DNA from: Variovorax paradoxus | GTDB lineage: Bacteria; Pseudomonadota; Gammaproteobacteria; Burkholderiales; Burkholderiaceae_C | DNA: 64,000 nucleotides | NCBI RefSeq assembly: GCF_030815855.1 | Contig: NZ_JAUSXG010000001.1 | Location: forward strand, 1,736,001-1,800,000 | Reading direction: 5' to 3' | In this document: positions 1 through 9,092 of the stretch, one piece after another | Numbering within the stretch: the stretch's first letter is position 1 | Layout of the letters: each line of letters begins with the position of its first letter | The notes under the pieces: generated by a model | Seen by the model: only the letters and a program-made list of their open reading frames with translations | The model's database searches: none | Told to the model about the DNA's origin: nothing | Position numbers and translations under genes: made by a program

Positions 1-1
1 C

Positions 2-307
2 AAGGAGTTCAAGACGCCGCCGGACTTCTTCACGGCCGGCGGTTTCTCGGCCGCCATGGCAGTGGTCACGGCGCTCAAGAAGACGGGCGGCGACACCGGC
101 ACCAACAAGCTCATCGGCGCCATGGAAGGCATGAGCTTCGACACGCCCAAGGGCAAGATGACCTTCCGCAAGGAAGACCATCAGGCGATGCAGTCGATGT
201 ACCACTTCAAGATCAAGGCCGACCCGGCGTTTGCGTGGGGCGTGCCCGAGCTGGTGCGCGAGATCAAGCCTGAAGAGATGGACGTCCCGATCAAGAACAA
301 GCGCTGA
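2..307 (+). CDS. ABC transporter substrate-binding protein, C-terminal part
   Basis: This is the last 101 residues of a periplasmic substrate-binding protein of the LivJ/LivK type; the gene starts before the window. The frame is open from base 2 to the TGA at 305-307. The visible part shows the usual C-terminal features: an AMAVVTALKKTGG helix, a conserved EGMSFDTPKGKMTFR stretch and a HQAMQSMYHFKI strand. It would deliver the substrate to the permease encoded by the livG-F-H-M genes downstream. In this family the ligand may be a branched-chain amino acid, but many comamonad paralogues carry aromatic or other organic acids, so the ligand is unknown. Confidence 0.85.
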   Translation, partial: KEFKTPPDFFTAGGFSAAMAVVTALKKTGGDTGTNKLIGAMEGMSFDTPKGKMTFRKEDHQAMQSMYHFKIKADPAFAWGVPELVREIKPEEMDVPIKNKR

Positions 308-352
308 TCGGTAGCCCGGCACCTGGTACCCGCGGCCCTTGGCCGCACTCTC

Positions 353-378
353 TTCGCCCCGGATGGCCTCCGGGCGAA
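353..378 (+). terminator. Imperfect hairpin after the binding-protein gene
   Basis: TTCGCCCCGGA and TCCGGGCGAA pair around a 5-base loop with one bulged C. No T-run follows, so Rho-independent termination is doubtful. It may only separate the binding-protein message from the depolymerase gene or protect a 3' end. The rest of the 308-480 gap shows no convincing element. Confidence 0.3.
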
Positions 379-480
379 GCGCCAGCCTGCGCCTTCGTGG
401 CGCGGGCGCGGCGCAAGCAACGGCCGATTCGTCAGCAATCAAGCAAGCGTTCGACACACCTACAACAGAAGGAGACAGCG

Positions 481-1938
481 ATGGCAGCGATGCGATGGAA
501 CTGGAAGGGATTGGCCGCGGCGGCGGCAATGGCGTTTGGCGCGCATGCCTGCACGGCAACCGCGGCAGTGCCGCTGCCGTCTCTCGGCGCCAACCCGGCG
601 GAGGTGAGCGTGTCCGGCCTCTCGGCCGGCGGCTTCATGGCCGTGCAATTGCACGTGGCCTATTCGGCCACCTTCAAGCGCGGCGCGGGCGTGGTCGCCG
701 GCGGGCCGTACTACTGCGCCGAAGGCTCGGTGCTCAACGCCACCGGGCGCTGCATGGCGCACGGCAGCAGCATTCCGGTGTCGTCGCTAGTGAGTACCAC
801 CAACAGCTGGGCCGCCAGCGGCGCGATCGACCCGGTGTCGAACATGACGGGCTCCAAGGTGTACCTGTTCTCCGGCACCTCGGACAACACCGTCAAGCAG
901 GCAGTGATGGACGACCTGAAGACCTACTACCAGAGCTTCGTGCCCGCGGCCAACACCGTCTACAAGAACAACATCGGAGCGGGCCATGCGATGGTCACCG
1001 ACGACTACGGCGGTGCCTGCAGCACCACCGCCGCGCCCTACATCAACAATTGCGGCTTCGATCTTGCGGGCGAGATCCTGACACATCTCTACGGCCCGCT
1101 GAACCCGCGCAACAACGGCACGCTGGGCGGCACCTTCACCGAGTTCAACCAGTCGGAATTCGTCACCGGCCACGGCGTGGCTGCGACCGGCTGGATCTAC
1201 GTGCCGCAGGCCTGCACCACGGCCTCGTGCCGCGTACACATGGTGCTGCATGGCTGCAAGCAGAACTACACCGACGTCTCGGATCAGTACGTGCGCAAGA
1301 CGGGCTACAACCGTTGGGCCGACACCAACAACATCGTGCTGATCTACCCGCAGACCAGCACCGCAGCCACCAACAGCTGCTGGGACTGGTGGGGCTACGA
1401 CAACGCAAACTACGCAAAGAAGTCGGGCCCGCAGATGGCGGCGCTCAAGGCCATGGTCGACCGCGTGACCGGCTCCGGCGGCGGCTCGTCGCTGCCTGCG
1501 CCCACCGGCGTCGGCACTTCGGGCGCGACCGGCAGCAGCATGGTGATCGGCTGGGCCGGCGTCTCGGGTGCGAGCGGCTACAACGTCTACCGCGGCGGCA
1601 GCAAGGTCAACGCTGCACCCGTGGCCGGCACCAACTACACCGACACCGGACTGGCGGCCTCCACCACCTACAGCTGGACCGTGGCGGCTCTGGACGCGAG
1701 CAACGCGCAGGGCACGATGTCGGCCGCGGCCACGGGCACCACCCTGGCTGGCAGCGGTGGCGGCGGCACCTGCTACACCGCCAGCAACTATGCGCACACC
1801 GTGGCCGGGCGCGCCTACGCGCTGTATGGCCTGACCTATGCCTACGGTTCGGCGCAGGCCATGGGGCTGTGGAACATCTACGTCACCACGACGCTGAAGC
1901 AGACCGGGCCCAACTACTACGTGATCGGCACCTGCTGA
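481..1938 (+). CDS. Secreted PHB depolymerase-family esterase (type II catalytic domain, FN3 linker)
   Basis: Encodes 485 residues. The start at 481 is preceded by a good ribosome site (GAAGGAGA) and gives a signal peptide ending near residue 29 (TATAA then VPLP). The lipase box GLSAG (Ser48) lies close to the N-terminus, and the oxyanion-hole motif VLHGCKQ (His257) lies far downstream. That order is typical of type II extracellular short-chain PHA depolymerases. Residues about 337-425 form a fibronectin type III linker, followed by a Gly-rich hinge and a Tyr-rich C-terminal segment with two cysteines that may bind polymer. It likely hydrolyses external poly-3-hydroxybutyrate to oligomers. 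Its position inside a liv transporter cluster is unusual. Substrate is inferred, not shown. Confidence 0.85.
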   Translation: MAAMRWNWKGLAAAAAMAFGAHACTATAAVPLPSLGANPAEVSVSGLSAGGFMAVQLHVAYSATFKRGAGVVAGGPYYCAEGSVLNATGRCMAHGSSIPVSSLVSTTNSWAASGAIDPVSNMTGSKVYLFSGTSDNTVKQAVMDDLKTYYQSFVPAANTVYKNNIGAGHAMVTDDYGGACSTTAAPYINNCGFDLAGEILTHLYGPLNPRNNGTLGGTFTEFNQSEFVTGHGVAATGWIYVPQACTTASCRVHMVLHGCKQNYTDVSDQYVRKTGYNRWADTNNIVLIYPQTSTAATNSCWDWWGYDNANYAKKSGPQMAALKAMVDRVTGSGGGSSLPAPTGVGTSGATGSSMVIGWAGVSGASGYNVYRGGSKVNAAPVAGTNYTDTGLAASTTYSWTVAALDASNAQGTMSAAATGTTLAGSGGGGTCYTASNYAHTVAGRAYALYGLTYAYGSAQAMGLWNIYVTTTLKQTGPNYYVIGTC

Positions 1939-1977
1939 GGCCCAGCAAACGCTATTTTCTTTTTGCAATGACCAACG

Positions 1978-2745
1978 ATGCTTGAGACCCGAGATCTGAC
2001 CATCCGCTTCGGCGGGCACGTGGCCGTCAACAGCGTGAGCTGCGCCTTCGCGCCGGGCACACTGACGGCCATCGTCGGCCCGAACGGCGCGGGCAAGACC
2101 ACGTACTTCAACCTGATCTCGGGCCAGCTCAAGGCGAGCGCGGGCACGGTGTCGCTCGATGGGCAATCGCTCTCGGGCCTGTCGCCTTCCGCACGCACGC
2201 ATGCGGGGCTGGGGCGGGCCTTCCAGCTCACCAACCTGTTCCCGAACCTCACGGTGCTGGAGAACGTGCGCCTTGCGGTGCAGGCCACGCGCGAGGGCGC
2301 GCATCGGCGCGGGCTCAACCTGTGGAGCATCTGGAGCGACCACAAGGCGCTGACCGAGCGCGCCGATCAGATCCTCGCCGACGTGGCGCTCAAGTCGCGC
2401 GAGCATGCAATCGTGGCAAGCCTGCCGCACGGCGATCAGCGCAAGCTCGAAGTAGCGCTCTTGATGGCACTGGAGCCCAAGGTCTTCATGTTCGACGAAC
2501 CCACGGCCGGCATGAACGCGGCCGAGGCGCCGGTCATTCTCGATTTGATCCGCAAGCTCAAGCAGGACAAGAGCAAGACCATCCTGCTGGTCGAGCACAA
2601 GATGGACGTGGTGCGCGAGCTTGCGGACCGGATCATCGTGCTGCACAACGGCACACTGGTGGCTGATGGGGAGCCGGCCGAGGTGATTGCCTCGCCGGTG
2701 GTGCAAGAAGCCTACCTGGGCATTGCGAAGGAGGCGGCTGCATGA
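1978..2745 (+). CDS. livG: Branched-chain amino acid-type ABC transporter ATP-binding protein LivG
   Basis: A 255-residue ATPase subunit. Walker A GPNGAGKT is at residues 34-41, the signature region reads LPHGDQRKLEV, and Walker B is VFMFDEPTAGM followed by the H-loop LLVEHKMD. The long insert between Walker A and signature, with the GLGRAFQLTNLFPNLTV block, is typical of LivG. A stop at 1969-1971 in this frame rules out a longer start. It pairs with LivF to power the LivHM permease. The upstream depolymerase gene ends only 39 bases before it, so the two may be co-transcribed. Confidence 0.93.
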   Translation: MLETRDLTIRFGGHVAVNSVSCAFAPGTLTAIVGPNGAGKTTYFNLISGQLKASAGTVSLDGQSLSGLSPSARTHAGLGRAFQLTNLFPNLTVLENVRLAVQATREGAHRRGLNLWSIWSDHKALTERADQILADVALKSREHAIVASLPHGDQRKLEVALLMALEPKVFMFDEPTAGMNAAEAPVILDLIRKLKQDKSKTILLVEHKMDVVRELADRIIVLHNGTLVADGEPAEVIASPVVQEAYLGIAKEAAA

Positions 2746-2764
2746 CGCGTCTGACGATGAATCT

Positions 2765-2876
2765 CTCCCTCCCCCGCTGGGGGAGGGCAGGGGTGGGGGC
2801 CGACGGCCTTCACGTCGCAGCAACCTTGCAAGCGCCGCTTGCCCCCATCCCAGCCTTCCCCCGGAAGGGGAAGGAG
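2765..2876. repeat. 112-bp composite inverted repeat, copy 1
   Basis: Two 36-base arms (2765-2800 and 2841-2876) are inverted copies of each other (about 29 of 36 positions match) around a 40-base spacer. Each arm is itself able to fold (CTCCC..GGGAG). The second copy at 3630-3741 has the same total length and 34/36 and 32/36 arm identity. The right arm ends in AAGGAG, 8 bases before the livF ATG, so the repeat supplies the livF ribosome-binding site. Confidence 0.85.
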
Positions 2877-2884
2877 CAAGACCG

Positions 2885-3613
2885 ATGACCGCTACGAACC
2901 TCTTGACCCTCGAAGGCGTGCAGACGCACATCGGGGCGTACCACATCCTCCATGGCGTCGACCTGCACGTGCCCAAGGGCCAGCTCACCATGCTGCTGGG
3001 CCGCAACGGCGCGGGCAAGACGACCACGCTGCGGACCATCATGGGCCTGTGGCATGCGTCAGAGGGCAGGGTGCGCTTTGCGGACAAGGACATCACCGCG
3101 ATGCAGACGCCGCAGATCGCCGGCCTGGGCGTTGCGTACGTGCCCGAGAACATGGGCATCTTCTCCGACCTCACGGTGAAGGAGAACATGCTGCTCGCCG
3201 CCCGCGGCGCGAAGAACGCCGAGCAGATCGACGACACGCGGCTCAAGTGGATCTTCAAGCTCTTCCCCGCGGTCGAGAAATTCTGGAACCACCCGGCCGG
3301 CAAACTCTCGGGCGGGCAGAAGCAGATGCTGGCCGTGTCGCGCGCGATCGTAGAGCCGCGCGAGCTGCTGCTGATCGACGAGCCCAGCAAAGGCCTTGCG
3401 CCCGTGATGATCAACAACATGATCGACGCCTTCGCCGAGCTCAAGCGCAGTGGCGTGACGATTCTCCTGGTGGAGCAGAACATCAACTTCGCCCAACGCC
3501 TGGGCGACAACGTCGCGGTGATGGACAACGGCCGCGTGGTGCACAGCGGCAGCATGGCGGCGTTCTCCGCGGATGCGCAATTGCAGCAATCGCTGCTGGG
3601 ACTGGCTCTATGA
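2885..3613 (+). CDS. livF: Branched-chain amino acid-type ABC transporter ATP-binding protein LivF
   Basis: A 242-residue ATPase. Walker A GRNGAGKT is at residues 39-46, the signature is LSGGQKQM, Walker B is LLLIDEPSKG and the H-loop is ILLVEQN. EPSKGLAP after Walker B is characteristic of LivF. The ATG at 2885 is chosen because AAGGAG lies 8 bases upstream and the protein then begins at the usual LivF N-terminus; the frame is open further upstream through the repeat, but that part looks non-coding. It works with LivG in the same importer. Confidence 0.93.
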   Translation: MTATNLLTLEGVQTHIGAYHILHGVDLHVPKGQLTMLLGRNGAGKTTTLRTIMGLWHASEGRVRFADKDITAMQTPQIAGLGVAYVPENMGIFSDLTVKENMLLAARGAKNAEQIDDTRLKWIFKLFPAVEKFWNHPAGKLSGGQKQMLAVSRAIVEPRELLLIDEPSKGLAPVMINNMIDAFAELKRSGVTILLVEQNINFAQRLGDNVAVMDNGRVVHSGSMAAFSADAQLQQSLLGLAL

Positions 3614-3629
3614 CGTATTCGACGTATTT

Positions 3630-3741
3630 CTCCCTCCCCCTCTGGGGGAGGGCTGGGGTGGGGGCCCGCGGCCTTCGATACGGCACGGCCTTGCGAGTGC
3701 CGTCAGCCCCCATCCCAACCTTCCCCCAGGGGGGGAAGGAG
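3630..3741. repeat. 112-bp composite inverted repeat, copy 2
   Basis: Same architecture as the copy at 2765-2876: arms 3630-3665 and 3706-3741, spacer exactly 40 bases. It fills nearly the whole livF-livH gap. A separate purine-rich GAGGAG follows it close to the livH start, so here the repeat does not have to provide the ribosome site. Confidence 0.85.
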
Positions 3742-3764
3742 CAAGAGCAAGAGGAGACCCGCTC

Positions 3765-4748
3765 ATGAAGGCGCTCGACTTCGACTGGAAGCCCCTGCTT
3801 CTCGCCCCCATCCTCGCACTCGTCGCGCTGCCGCTCACGGGCTCGTTCTCGACCTGGCTCACACTTACGGTCGCAGGCCTCGCGATGGGCATGATCATCT
3901 TCATCATCGCTTCGGGCCTCACGCTGGTGTTCGGCCTCATGGACGTGCTCAACTTCGGCCACGGCGTGTTCATCGCGCTCGGCGCCTTCGTGGCCAGCAG
4001 CGTGCTCGGCCTGATGGGCGACTGGACGGGCTCGGGCGAGCTGTGGCGCAACCTCGTTGCCGTGTTCCCGGCCATGCTGGTCGCGATGGCGGTGGCCGGC
4101 GCGGTGGGCCTGGCCTTTGAGCGCTTCATCGTGCGGCCCGTGTACGGCCAGCACCTGAAGCAGATCCTTATCACGATGGGCGGCATGATCATCGGCGAGG
4201 AGCTCATCAAGGTGATCTGGGGCCCGGCGCAGGTGCCGCTGCCGCTGCCCGAAGCCTTGCGCGGCTCGCTGCTGATCGGCGATGCGGCCATCAGCAAGTA
4301 CCGCCTGCTCGCCGTCGCGGTGGGCGTGGTGGTGTTCGGCCTGCTCGCCTGGACGCTCGGCCGCACCAAGATCGGCCTTCTGATCCGTGCCGGCGTGCAA
4401 GACCGCGAAATGGTCGAGTCGCTCGGCTACCGCATCGGCCGGCTGTTCGTCGGCGTGTTCGTGGTGGGCAGCGCGCTGGCCGGCCTCGGCGGCGTGATGT
4501 GGGGCCTGTTCCAGCAGAACCTGGTGCCGCAGATGGGCGCGCAGGTCAACGTGCTGATCTTCATCGTGATCATCATCGGCGGGCTGGGCTCGACCGGCGG
4601 GGCGCTCATCGGCGCGCTGCTGGTGGGGCTCATGACCAACTACATCGGCTTCCTGCTGCCCACGCTCACGCAGTTCGCGAGCATCTTGCTGATGGTGGCC
4701 GTGCTGCTGTGGCGCCCGCAGGGCGTGTACCCCGTGGCGAACCGTTGA
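3765..4748 (+). CDS. livH: Branched-chain amino acid-type ABC transporter permease LivH
   Basis: A 327-residue inner-membrane permease with about eight hydrophobic segments. It carries the conserved ASGLTLVFGLMDVLNFGHG block (residues about 49-67) that marks the LivH/BPD_transp_2 family, and the GGLGSTGGALIGALLVG motif near the C-terminus. The start at 3765 follows GAGGAG with suitable spacing. It forms the transmembrane channel with LivM. Confidence 0.92.
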   Translation: MKALDFDWKPLLLAPILALVALPLTGSFSTWLTLTVAGLAMGMIIFIIASGLTLVFGLMDVLNFGHGVFIALGAFVASSVLGLMGDWTGSGELWRNLVAVFPAMLVAMAVAGAVGLAFERFIVRPVYGQHLKQILITMGGMIIGEELIKVIWGPAQVPLPLPEALRGSLLIGDAAISKYRLLAVAVGVVVFGLLAWTLGRTKIGLLIRAGVQDREMVESLGYRIGRLFVGVFVVGSALAGLGGVMWGLFQQNLVPQMGAQVNVLIFIVIIIGGLGSTGGALIGALLVGLMTNYIGFLLPTLTQFASILLMVAVLLWRPQGVYPVANR

Positions 4749-4761
4749 GAAAGAAGCCGCC

Positions 4762-5829
4762 ATGTTCCTGAAACGACTTCTCTCCAACGACATGCCGCGC
4801 AGCCGCCTGCTCGCGGTGCTGCTGCTCGCGCTGTTTATTGCGCTGGCCTTTGCACCCTTCATCTTCCCAGGCGTGAAGGCGCTCAGCGTCGCGGCCAAGA
4901 TCCTGGTGTTCGTGGTGCTGGTCGCGAGCTTCGACCTGCTGCTGGGCTACACGGGCATCGTGAGCTTTGCGCACACCATGTTCTTTGGCATCGGTGCCTA
5001 CGGCATTGCCATCTCGGCGTCGCGGCTCGGGCCCAGCTGGGGCGCGGTGCTGCTCGGGTTGGTTGCGTCGCTCGCGGTCTCGCTGGTGCTCTCGTTCGCC
5101 ATCGGCCTCTTCTCGCTCAGGGTGCGCGCGATCTTCTTCGCGATGATCACGCTGGCGGTGGCTTCGGCCTTCCAGACGCTGGCCTCGCAGCTGTCGGACT
5201 TCACGGGCGGCGAAGACGGCCTGACCTTCAAGCTGCCCGAGCTGATCTCGCCGAGCTTCGAGTTTGCCGAGGAGCCTTTCCTCGGCGTCTCGCTCGACGG
5301 CCGGCTGCTGTGCTACTACATGCTGTTCGCCGCCGCCGTGGTGCTGCTGTTGGCATTGCTGCGCATCGTGAATTCGCCGTTCGGCCGCGTGCTGCAGGCC
5401 ATCCGCGAGAACGAGTTCCGCGCCGAGGCCATCGGCTACCGCGTGGTGGTGTACCGCACGACGGCGGCCGTGCTGTCGGCGTTGTTCGCCACGCTGGCCG
5501 GCGCCATGCTCGCGATCTGGCTGCGCTACAACGGGCCCGACACCTCCTTGAGCTTCGAGATCATGATCGACGTGCTGCTGATCGTGGTGATCGGCGGCAT
5601 GGGCACCATGTACGGCGCGGCCATTGGCGCGGTGCTGTTCGTGCTGGCGCAAAGCTACCTGCAGGACCTGCTGCGCGTCGGCAGCGAGGCCGCGAGCGGG
5701 CTGCCTTGGCTTGCGGCACTGCTGTCGCCCGACCGCTGGCTGCTGTGGCTGGGGGTGCTGTTCGTCGTCTCGGTGTATTACTTTCCGACCGGCATCGTCG
5801 GCAAGCTGCGGGCGAGGGCTGCGCGATGA
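4762..5829 (+). CDS. livM: Branched-chain amino acid-type ABC transporter permease LivM
   Basis: A 355-residue permease starting 13 bases after livH, with a GAAAGAAG ribosome site. The LLGYTGIVSFAHTMFFGIGAY block is the LivM hallmark, and IVVIGGMGTMYGAAIGAVLF is the second conserved permease loop. About nine membrane segments are visible. Its TGA overlaps the ATG of the downstream hydrolase gene (ATGA at 5826-5829), so translation of the two is probably coupled. Confidence 0.92.
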   Translation: MFLKRLLSNDMPRSRLLAVLLLALFIALAFAPFIFPGVKALSVAAKILVFVVLVASFDLLLGYTGIVSFAHTMFFGIGAYGIAISASRLGPSWGAVLLGLVASLAVSLVLSFAIGLFSLRVRAIFFAMITLAVASAFQTLASQLSDFTGGEDGLTFKLPELISPSFEFAEEPFLGVSLDGRLLCYYMLFAAAVVLLLALLRIVNSPFGRVLQAIRENEFRAEAIGYRVVVYRTTAAVLSALFATLAGAMLAIWLRYNGPDTSLSFEIMIDVLLIVVIGGMGTMYGAAIGAVLFVLAQSYLQDLLRVGSEAASGLPWLAALLSPDRWLLWLGVLFVVSVYYFPTGIVGKLRARAAR

Positions 5830-6728
5830 GCAACAACGATCTTGCCGTTCCGGTTCCTGTTCCTGTCTCCCGCTACGCGCAGCTCGCGGGCCGTGAGATC
5901 CATTGGCTCGATTGGGGCGCGCCCGATGCACCGGTGGTCATTGCCTGGCACGGGCTCGCGCGCACCTGCCGCGACATGGACGAGCTGGCGCAGCACTTTG
6001 CCGCGCGCGGCTTCCGCGTGATCTGCCCCGACACCATCGGCCGCGGCCTGAGCCAGTGGAGCCCGCTGCCCGACGAGGAATACCAGCTCTCGTTCTACGC
6101 GCGCATTGCCGCCGCGCTGTGCGATGAGCTGCGCCTGGGGCGCGTGCATTGGGTCGGCACCTCGATGGGCGGCGCCATCGGAACGGTCTGCGCTTCGGGC
6201 CTGTTCGAGCCGCGCATGAAGGCGCGCATCGCGAGCCTCACGCTCAACGACAACGCGCCGCAACTCGCGCAGGCTGCCATCGAACGCATCCGCGCCTATG
6301 CGGGCGAGCCGCCCGCATTCGACACGGTGGCCGAGCTCGAGCTTTTCTTCCGCACCGTGTACAAGCCCTACGGCTGGCTCAGCGATGCGCAGTGGCGCCG
6401 GCTGACCGAGAGCTCCACGCGGCGCCTGTCCGACGGCCGCGTGACGCCGCACTACGACCCGGCGATGGTCCGGCAGTTCAGCGCGCACGACAACGACTAC
6501 CTGATCTGGCCGCACTACGACGCGATCGAGGTGCCGGTGCTGTGCCTGCGCGGCGCCGAGTCGGACCTGGTGCTGCCCGAGGTCACGCAGCAGATGCAGC
6601 TGAGAGGGCCGGGCGCCTCCGGGCAGCTGAAGGTCGTCGAAATCCAGGGGTGCGGCCACGCGCCCGCGCTCAACGTGCCCGAACAACTGGAGCTCATCGA
6701 AGGGTTTATTCGCGCCGCCGGTCGCTAG
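5826..6728 (+). CDS. Alpha/beta-fold hydrolase
   Basis: A 300-residue cytosolic alpha/beta hydrolase. The oxyanion motif is HG at residues 42-43, the nucleophile elbow is GTSMGG (Ser113), and the other triad members are probably Asp247 (GAESDLVLP) and His278 (GCGHAP). It overlaps livM by four bases. Coupling of a hydrolase to a Liv-type importer suggests that the imported compound is an ester, amide or ring-cleavage product hydrolysed after uptake, but the substrate cannot be read from the sequence. Confidence 0.85.
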   Translation: MSNNDLAVPVPVPVSRYAQLAGREIHWLDWGAPDAPVVIAWHGLARTCRDMDELAQHFAARGFRVICPDTIGRGLSQWSPLPDEEYQLSFYARIAAALCDELRLGRVHWVGTSMGGAIGTVCASGLFEPRMKARIASLTLNDNAPQLAQAAIERIRAYAGEPPAFDTVAELELFFRTVYKPYGWLSDAQWRRLTESSTRRLSDGRVTPHYDPAMVRQFSAHDNDYLIWPHYDAIEVPVLCLRGAESDLVLPEVTQQMQLRGPGASGQLKVVEIQGCGHAPALNVPEQLELIEGFIRAAGR

Positions 6729-6780
6729 TGGCGAGTCGGCGAGACAATCGCCGCCGATTCCAACCACAAGGATTTATGCC

Positions 6781-7287
6781 ATGGCGCTTTCGATGTACGA
6801 CCTGTCCGTGCCGGTCTTCTCCCGCGGACTCGGACAGCTGACCCACTTGCTCGAGAAGAGCCTGGCGCATGCCAAGGCCAACGACATCGATCCGGCGACG
6901 CTGGTGGATGCGAGGCTCGCGCCGGACATGCTCACGCTGGCCGGCCAGGTCCAGCGCGCGAGCGATGCGTCGAAGCTCGGTGTGGCCCGCATTGCCGGCA
7001 TGACGGCCCCGAGCTTTCCCGATGAGGAAAAGACGTATGACGAGCTGCTGGCCCGCATCGCCAAGACGCAGGAGTTTCTTGCGACCGTGGACCGCGCACA
7101 GATCGACGGGCAGGAAGAGCGCCCCGTGACCATCAAGGGGCGCGAAGGCGAGGCGCACCTCACGGCGCAGGGCTACCTGCTGCAGTTTGCGCTGCCCAAC
7201 TTCTTCTTCCACGTGACCACGGCCTACGGCGTGCTGCGGCACAAGGGCATGCCGATCGGCAAGATGGACTATCTGGGCAAGTTCTAA
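6781..7287 (+). CDS. DUF1993 family protein
   Basis: A 168-residue protein with the DUF1993 pattern: an N-terminal [17 protein letters not shown] helix, central [15 protein letters not shown], and a C-terminal [19 protein letters not shown] block. These are DinB-like four-helix proteins of unknown function. The start follows AAGGA by 8 bases. Its stop codon shares two bases with the stop codon of hemH on the other strand (7284-7287). Confidence 0.85.
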   Translation: MALSMYDLSVPVFSRGLGQLTHLLEKSLAHAKANDIDPATLVDARLAPDMLTLAGQVQRASDASKLGVARIAGMTAPSFPDEEKTYDELLARIAKTQEFLATVDRAQIDGQEERPVTIKGREGEAHLTAQGYLLQFALPNFFFHVTTAYGVLRHKGMPIGKMDYLGKF

Positions 7288-8336
7288 GCGCCGACCTTCT
7301 GAACGCGGGCCGGCCGCTGGGTCGACCAGCCCGCGAGGTTGCGTTCGGCCATCCCCGCGAGCGCGCTGATCCATGCCGGGCTGTCGTTGAGGCACGGGAT
7401 GTAGCTGAAGGCCTGGCCGCCGGCATGCATGAAGGCCTCGCGGCCCTCCATCGCAATTTCTTCCAGTGTTTCGAGGCAGTCGGCCGGAAAGCCCGGGCAC
7501 ACCACGTCGACCCGCTTCACGCCGCTCGCGCCGAGTTCGCGCAGGGTCGGTTCCGTGTAGGGCTCGAGCCATTTGGCGCGGCCGAAGCGCGACTGGAAAG
7601 TGACGCGATGCTGCGCGGCCGAAAGGCCGAGCCGGGCCGCGAGCAGGCGTGCGGTTTCGAGGCACTGCGCCTGGTACGGATCGCCGAGCGCGATGTTGCG
7701 CGCCGGAATGCCGTGAAAGCTCATCAGCAGCACCTCGCCGCGGCCGTCGGTTTTCCAATGGCGCTCGATGCGCTGCGCAAGCGCCTCGATGTAGCCGGGA
7801 TCGTCGTGGTACTGGTTGACGAAGCGGAACTCCGGAATGCGGCGTTGGCGGCGGCTCCAGTCGTTCACCGCATCGATCACGCTGGCCGTGGTGGTGGCCG
7901 AATATTGCGGGTAGGCCTGAAGCACCAAGACACGCGTGGCGCCTTCGGCCTGCAGCGCATCGAGGCGCGAGGCAATCGACGGGCTGGCATAGCGCATCGC
8001 ATCGCGCACCGCAACGCGGTGGCCGCGTTCGCCGAGCCAGCCGGCCAGCAGCGTGGCCTGCTTCTGCGTCCACACCTTGAGCGGCGAGCCCTCGGGCATC
8101 CAGATGCTCGCGTACTTGGCCGCCGACTTGGTCGGCCGCACGCGCAGGATGATGCCGTGCAGGATCAAGGCCCAGAGCAGCTTCGGAATCTCGACCACGC
8201 GCGGGTCGCCGAGAAACTCCGCAAGGTAGGGCCGAACGGCGGCTGCGGTGGGCGCGTCGGGGGAGCCCAGGTTGCACCAGAGCACGGCGGTGCGCCCGGC
8301 GATGGAACTGTCGTTCGTGTTGTTGTCTTGGGGCAT
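7284..8336 (-). CDS. hemH: Ferrochelatase
   Basis: A 350-residue enzyme that inserts Fe(II) into protoporphyrin IX, the last step of protoheme synthesis. Recognisable blocks are [13 protein letters not shown] near the N-terminus, [13 protein letters not shown], the catalytic-His segment [25 protein letters not shown], and the [14 protein letters not shown] block near the C-terminus. The ATG at 8336 gives the normal proteobacterial length. The frame stays open further upstream but would run through the divergent HAD gene. Only 15 bases separate the two start codons, so promoters must overlap coding sequence. Confidence 0.93.
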   Translation of the reverse strand: MPQDNNTNDSSIAGRTAVLWCNLGSPDAPTAAAVRPYLAEFLGDPRVVEIPKLLWALILHGIILRVRPTKSAAKYASIWMPEGSPLKVWTQKQATLLAGWLGERGHRVAVRDAMRYASPSIASRLDALQAEGATRVLVLQAYPQYSATTTASVIDAVNDWSRRQRRIPEFRFVNQYHDDPGYIEALAQRIERHWKTDGRGEVLLMSFHGIPARNIALGDPYQAQCLETARLLAARLGLSAAQHRVTFQSRFGRAKWLEPYTEPTLRELGASGVKRVDVVCPGFPADCLETLEEIAMEGREAFMHAGGQAFSYIPCLNDSPAWISALAGMAERNLAGWSTQRPARVQKVGA

Positions 8337-8351
8337 GCGATATTCTCGGGC

Positions 8352-9083
8352 ATGACTTCCGCTTCCACGGCGCTGGCGGGCGCCGCGCCACTCGACATCC
8401 AGCGCATCTCGGCGATCTCGCTCGACCTGGACGACACCCTGTGGCCGATCTGGCCGACCATCGAACGCGCCGAGACGGTGCTGCAGGAATGGCTGCTGCG
8501 CGAAGCACCCAAGACCGCATCGCTGCTGCTGACGCCGGGCATCCTGCGCGAGCTGCGCGAAGCCACCGCCAAGGAGCGGTCCGACCTTGCGCACGACCTG
8601 AGCGCGCTGCGCCGCGAATCGATTCGCACGGCGCTGAAGCGTTCGGGCGAAGACCCGGCGCTGGCCGATCCGGCCTTCGATGCCTTCTTTGCCGAACGCC
8701 AGCGCGTGACGCTGTACGACGATGCGCTGCCCGCGCTCAGGTGGCTCAGCGAACGCTATCCGCTGGTGGCGGTGTCGAATGGCAATGCGGATATCCATCT
8801 GACAGGCGTCGGCCGATGGTTCCGTACCGCGTTCAACGCGCGCGCCTTCGGCAGCGGCAAGCCGCATGCGCCCATCTTCCGCGCCGCGGCCGCTTCGGTC
8901 GGCCTGCTTCCGAAGGACGTGCTGCATGTGGGCGACGACGCCGAACTGGACGTGGTCGGCGCGCTCAACGCCGGCATGCAGGCGGCCTGGTTGGTGCGCG
9001 ACGAGCGCCCCTGGGTGCACGGCGCGCGGCCGCAGCTGATCGTGCCGAACCTGCACGCGCTCTGCGTGGCGCTCGGCGCCTGA
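8352..9083 (+). CDS. HAD-family hydrolase
   Basis: A 243-residue haloacid dehalogenase-type phosphatase. Motif I is SLDLDDTLW (nucleophile Asp25 and acid/base Asp27), motif II is [10 protein letters not shown], motif III includes the Lys of [10 protein letters not shown], and motif IV is [13 protein letters not shown]. The helical cap lies between motifs I and II. The product resembles the YigB/Gph branch. The gene is divergent from hemH; a role in removing a phosphorylated metabolite is likely, but the substrate is unknown. Confidence 0.88.
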   Translation: MTSASTALAGAAPLDIQRISAISLDLDDTLWPIWPTIERAETVLQEWLLREAPKTASLLLTPGILRELREATAKERSDLAHDLSALRRESIRTALKRSGEDPALADPAFDAFFAERQRVTLYDDALPALRWLSERYPLVAVSNGNADIHLTGVGRWFRTAFNARAFGSGKPHAPIFRAAAASVGLLPKDVLHVGDDAELDVVGALNAGMQAAWLVRDERPWVHGARPQLIVPNLHALCVALGA

Positions 9084-9092
9084 ACTCCGGCT

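Noticed and set aside
2765..3741. CRISPR-like reading of the repeated GC-rich blocks
   Set aside because: There are only two copies, separated by a gene, with internal dyad symmetry; no spacer series and no cas genes.
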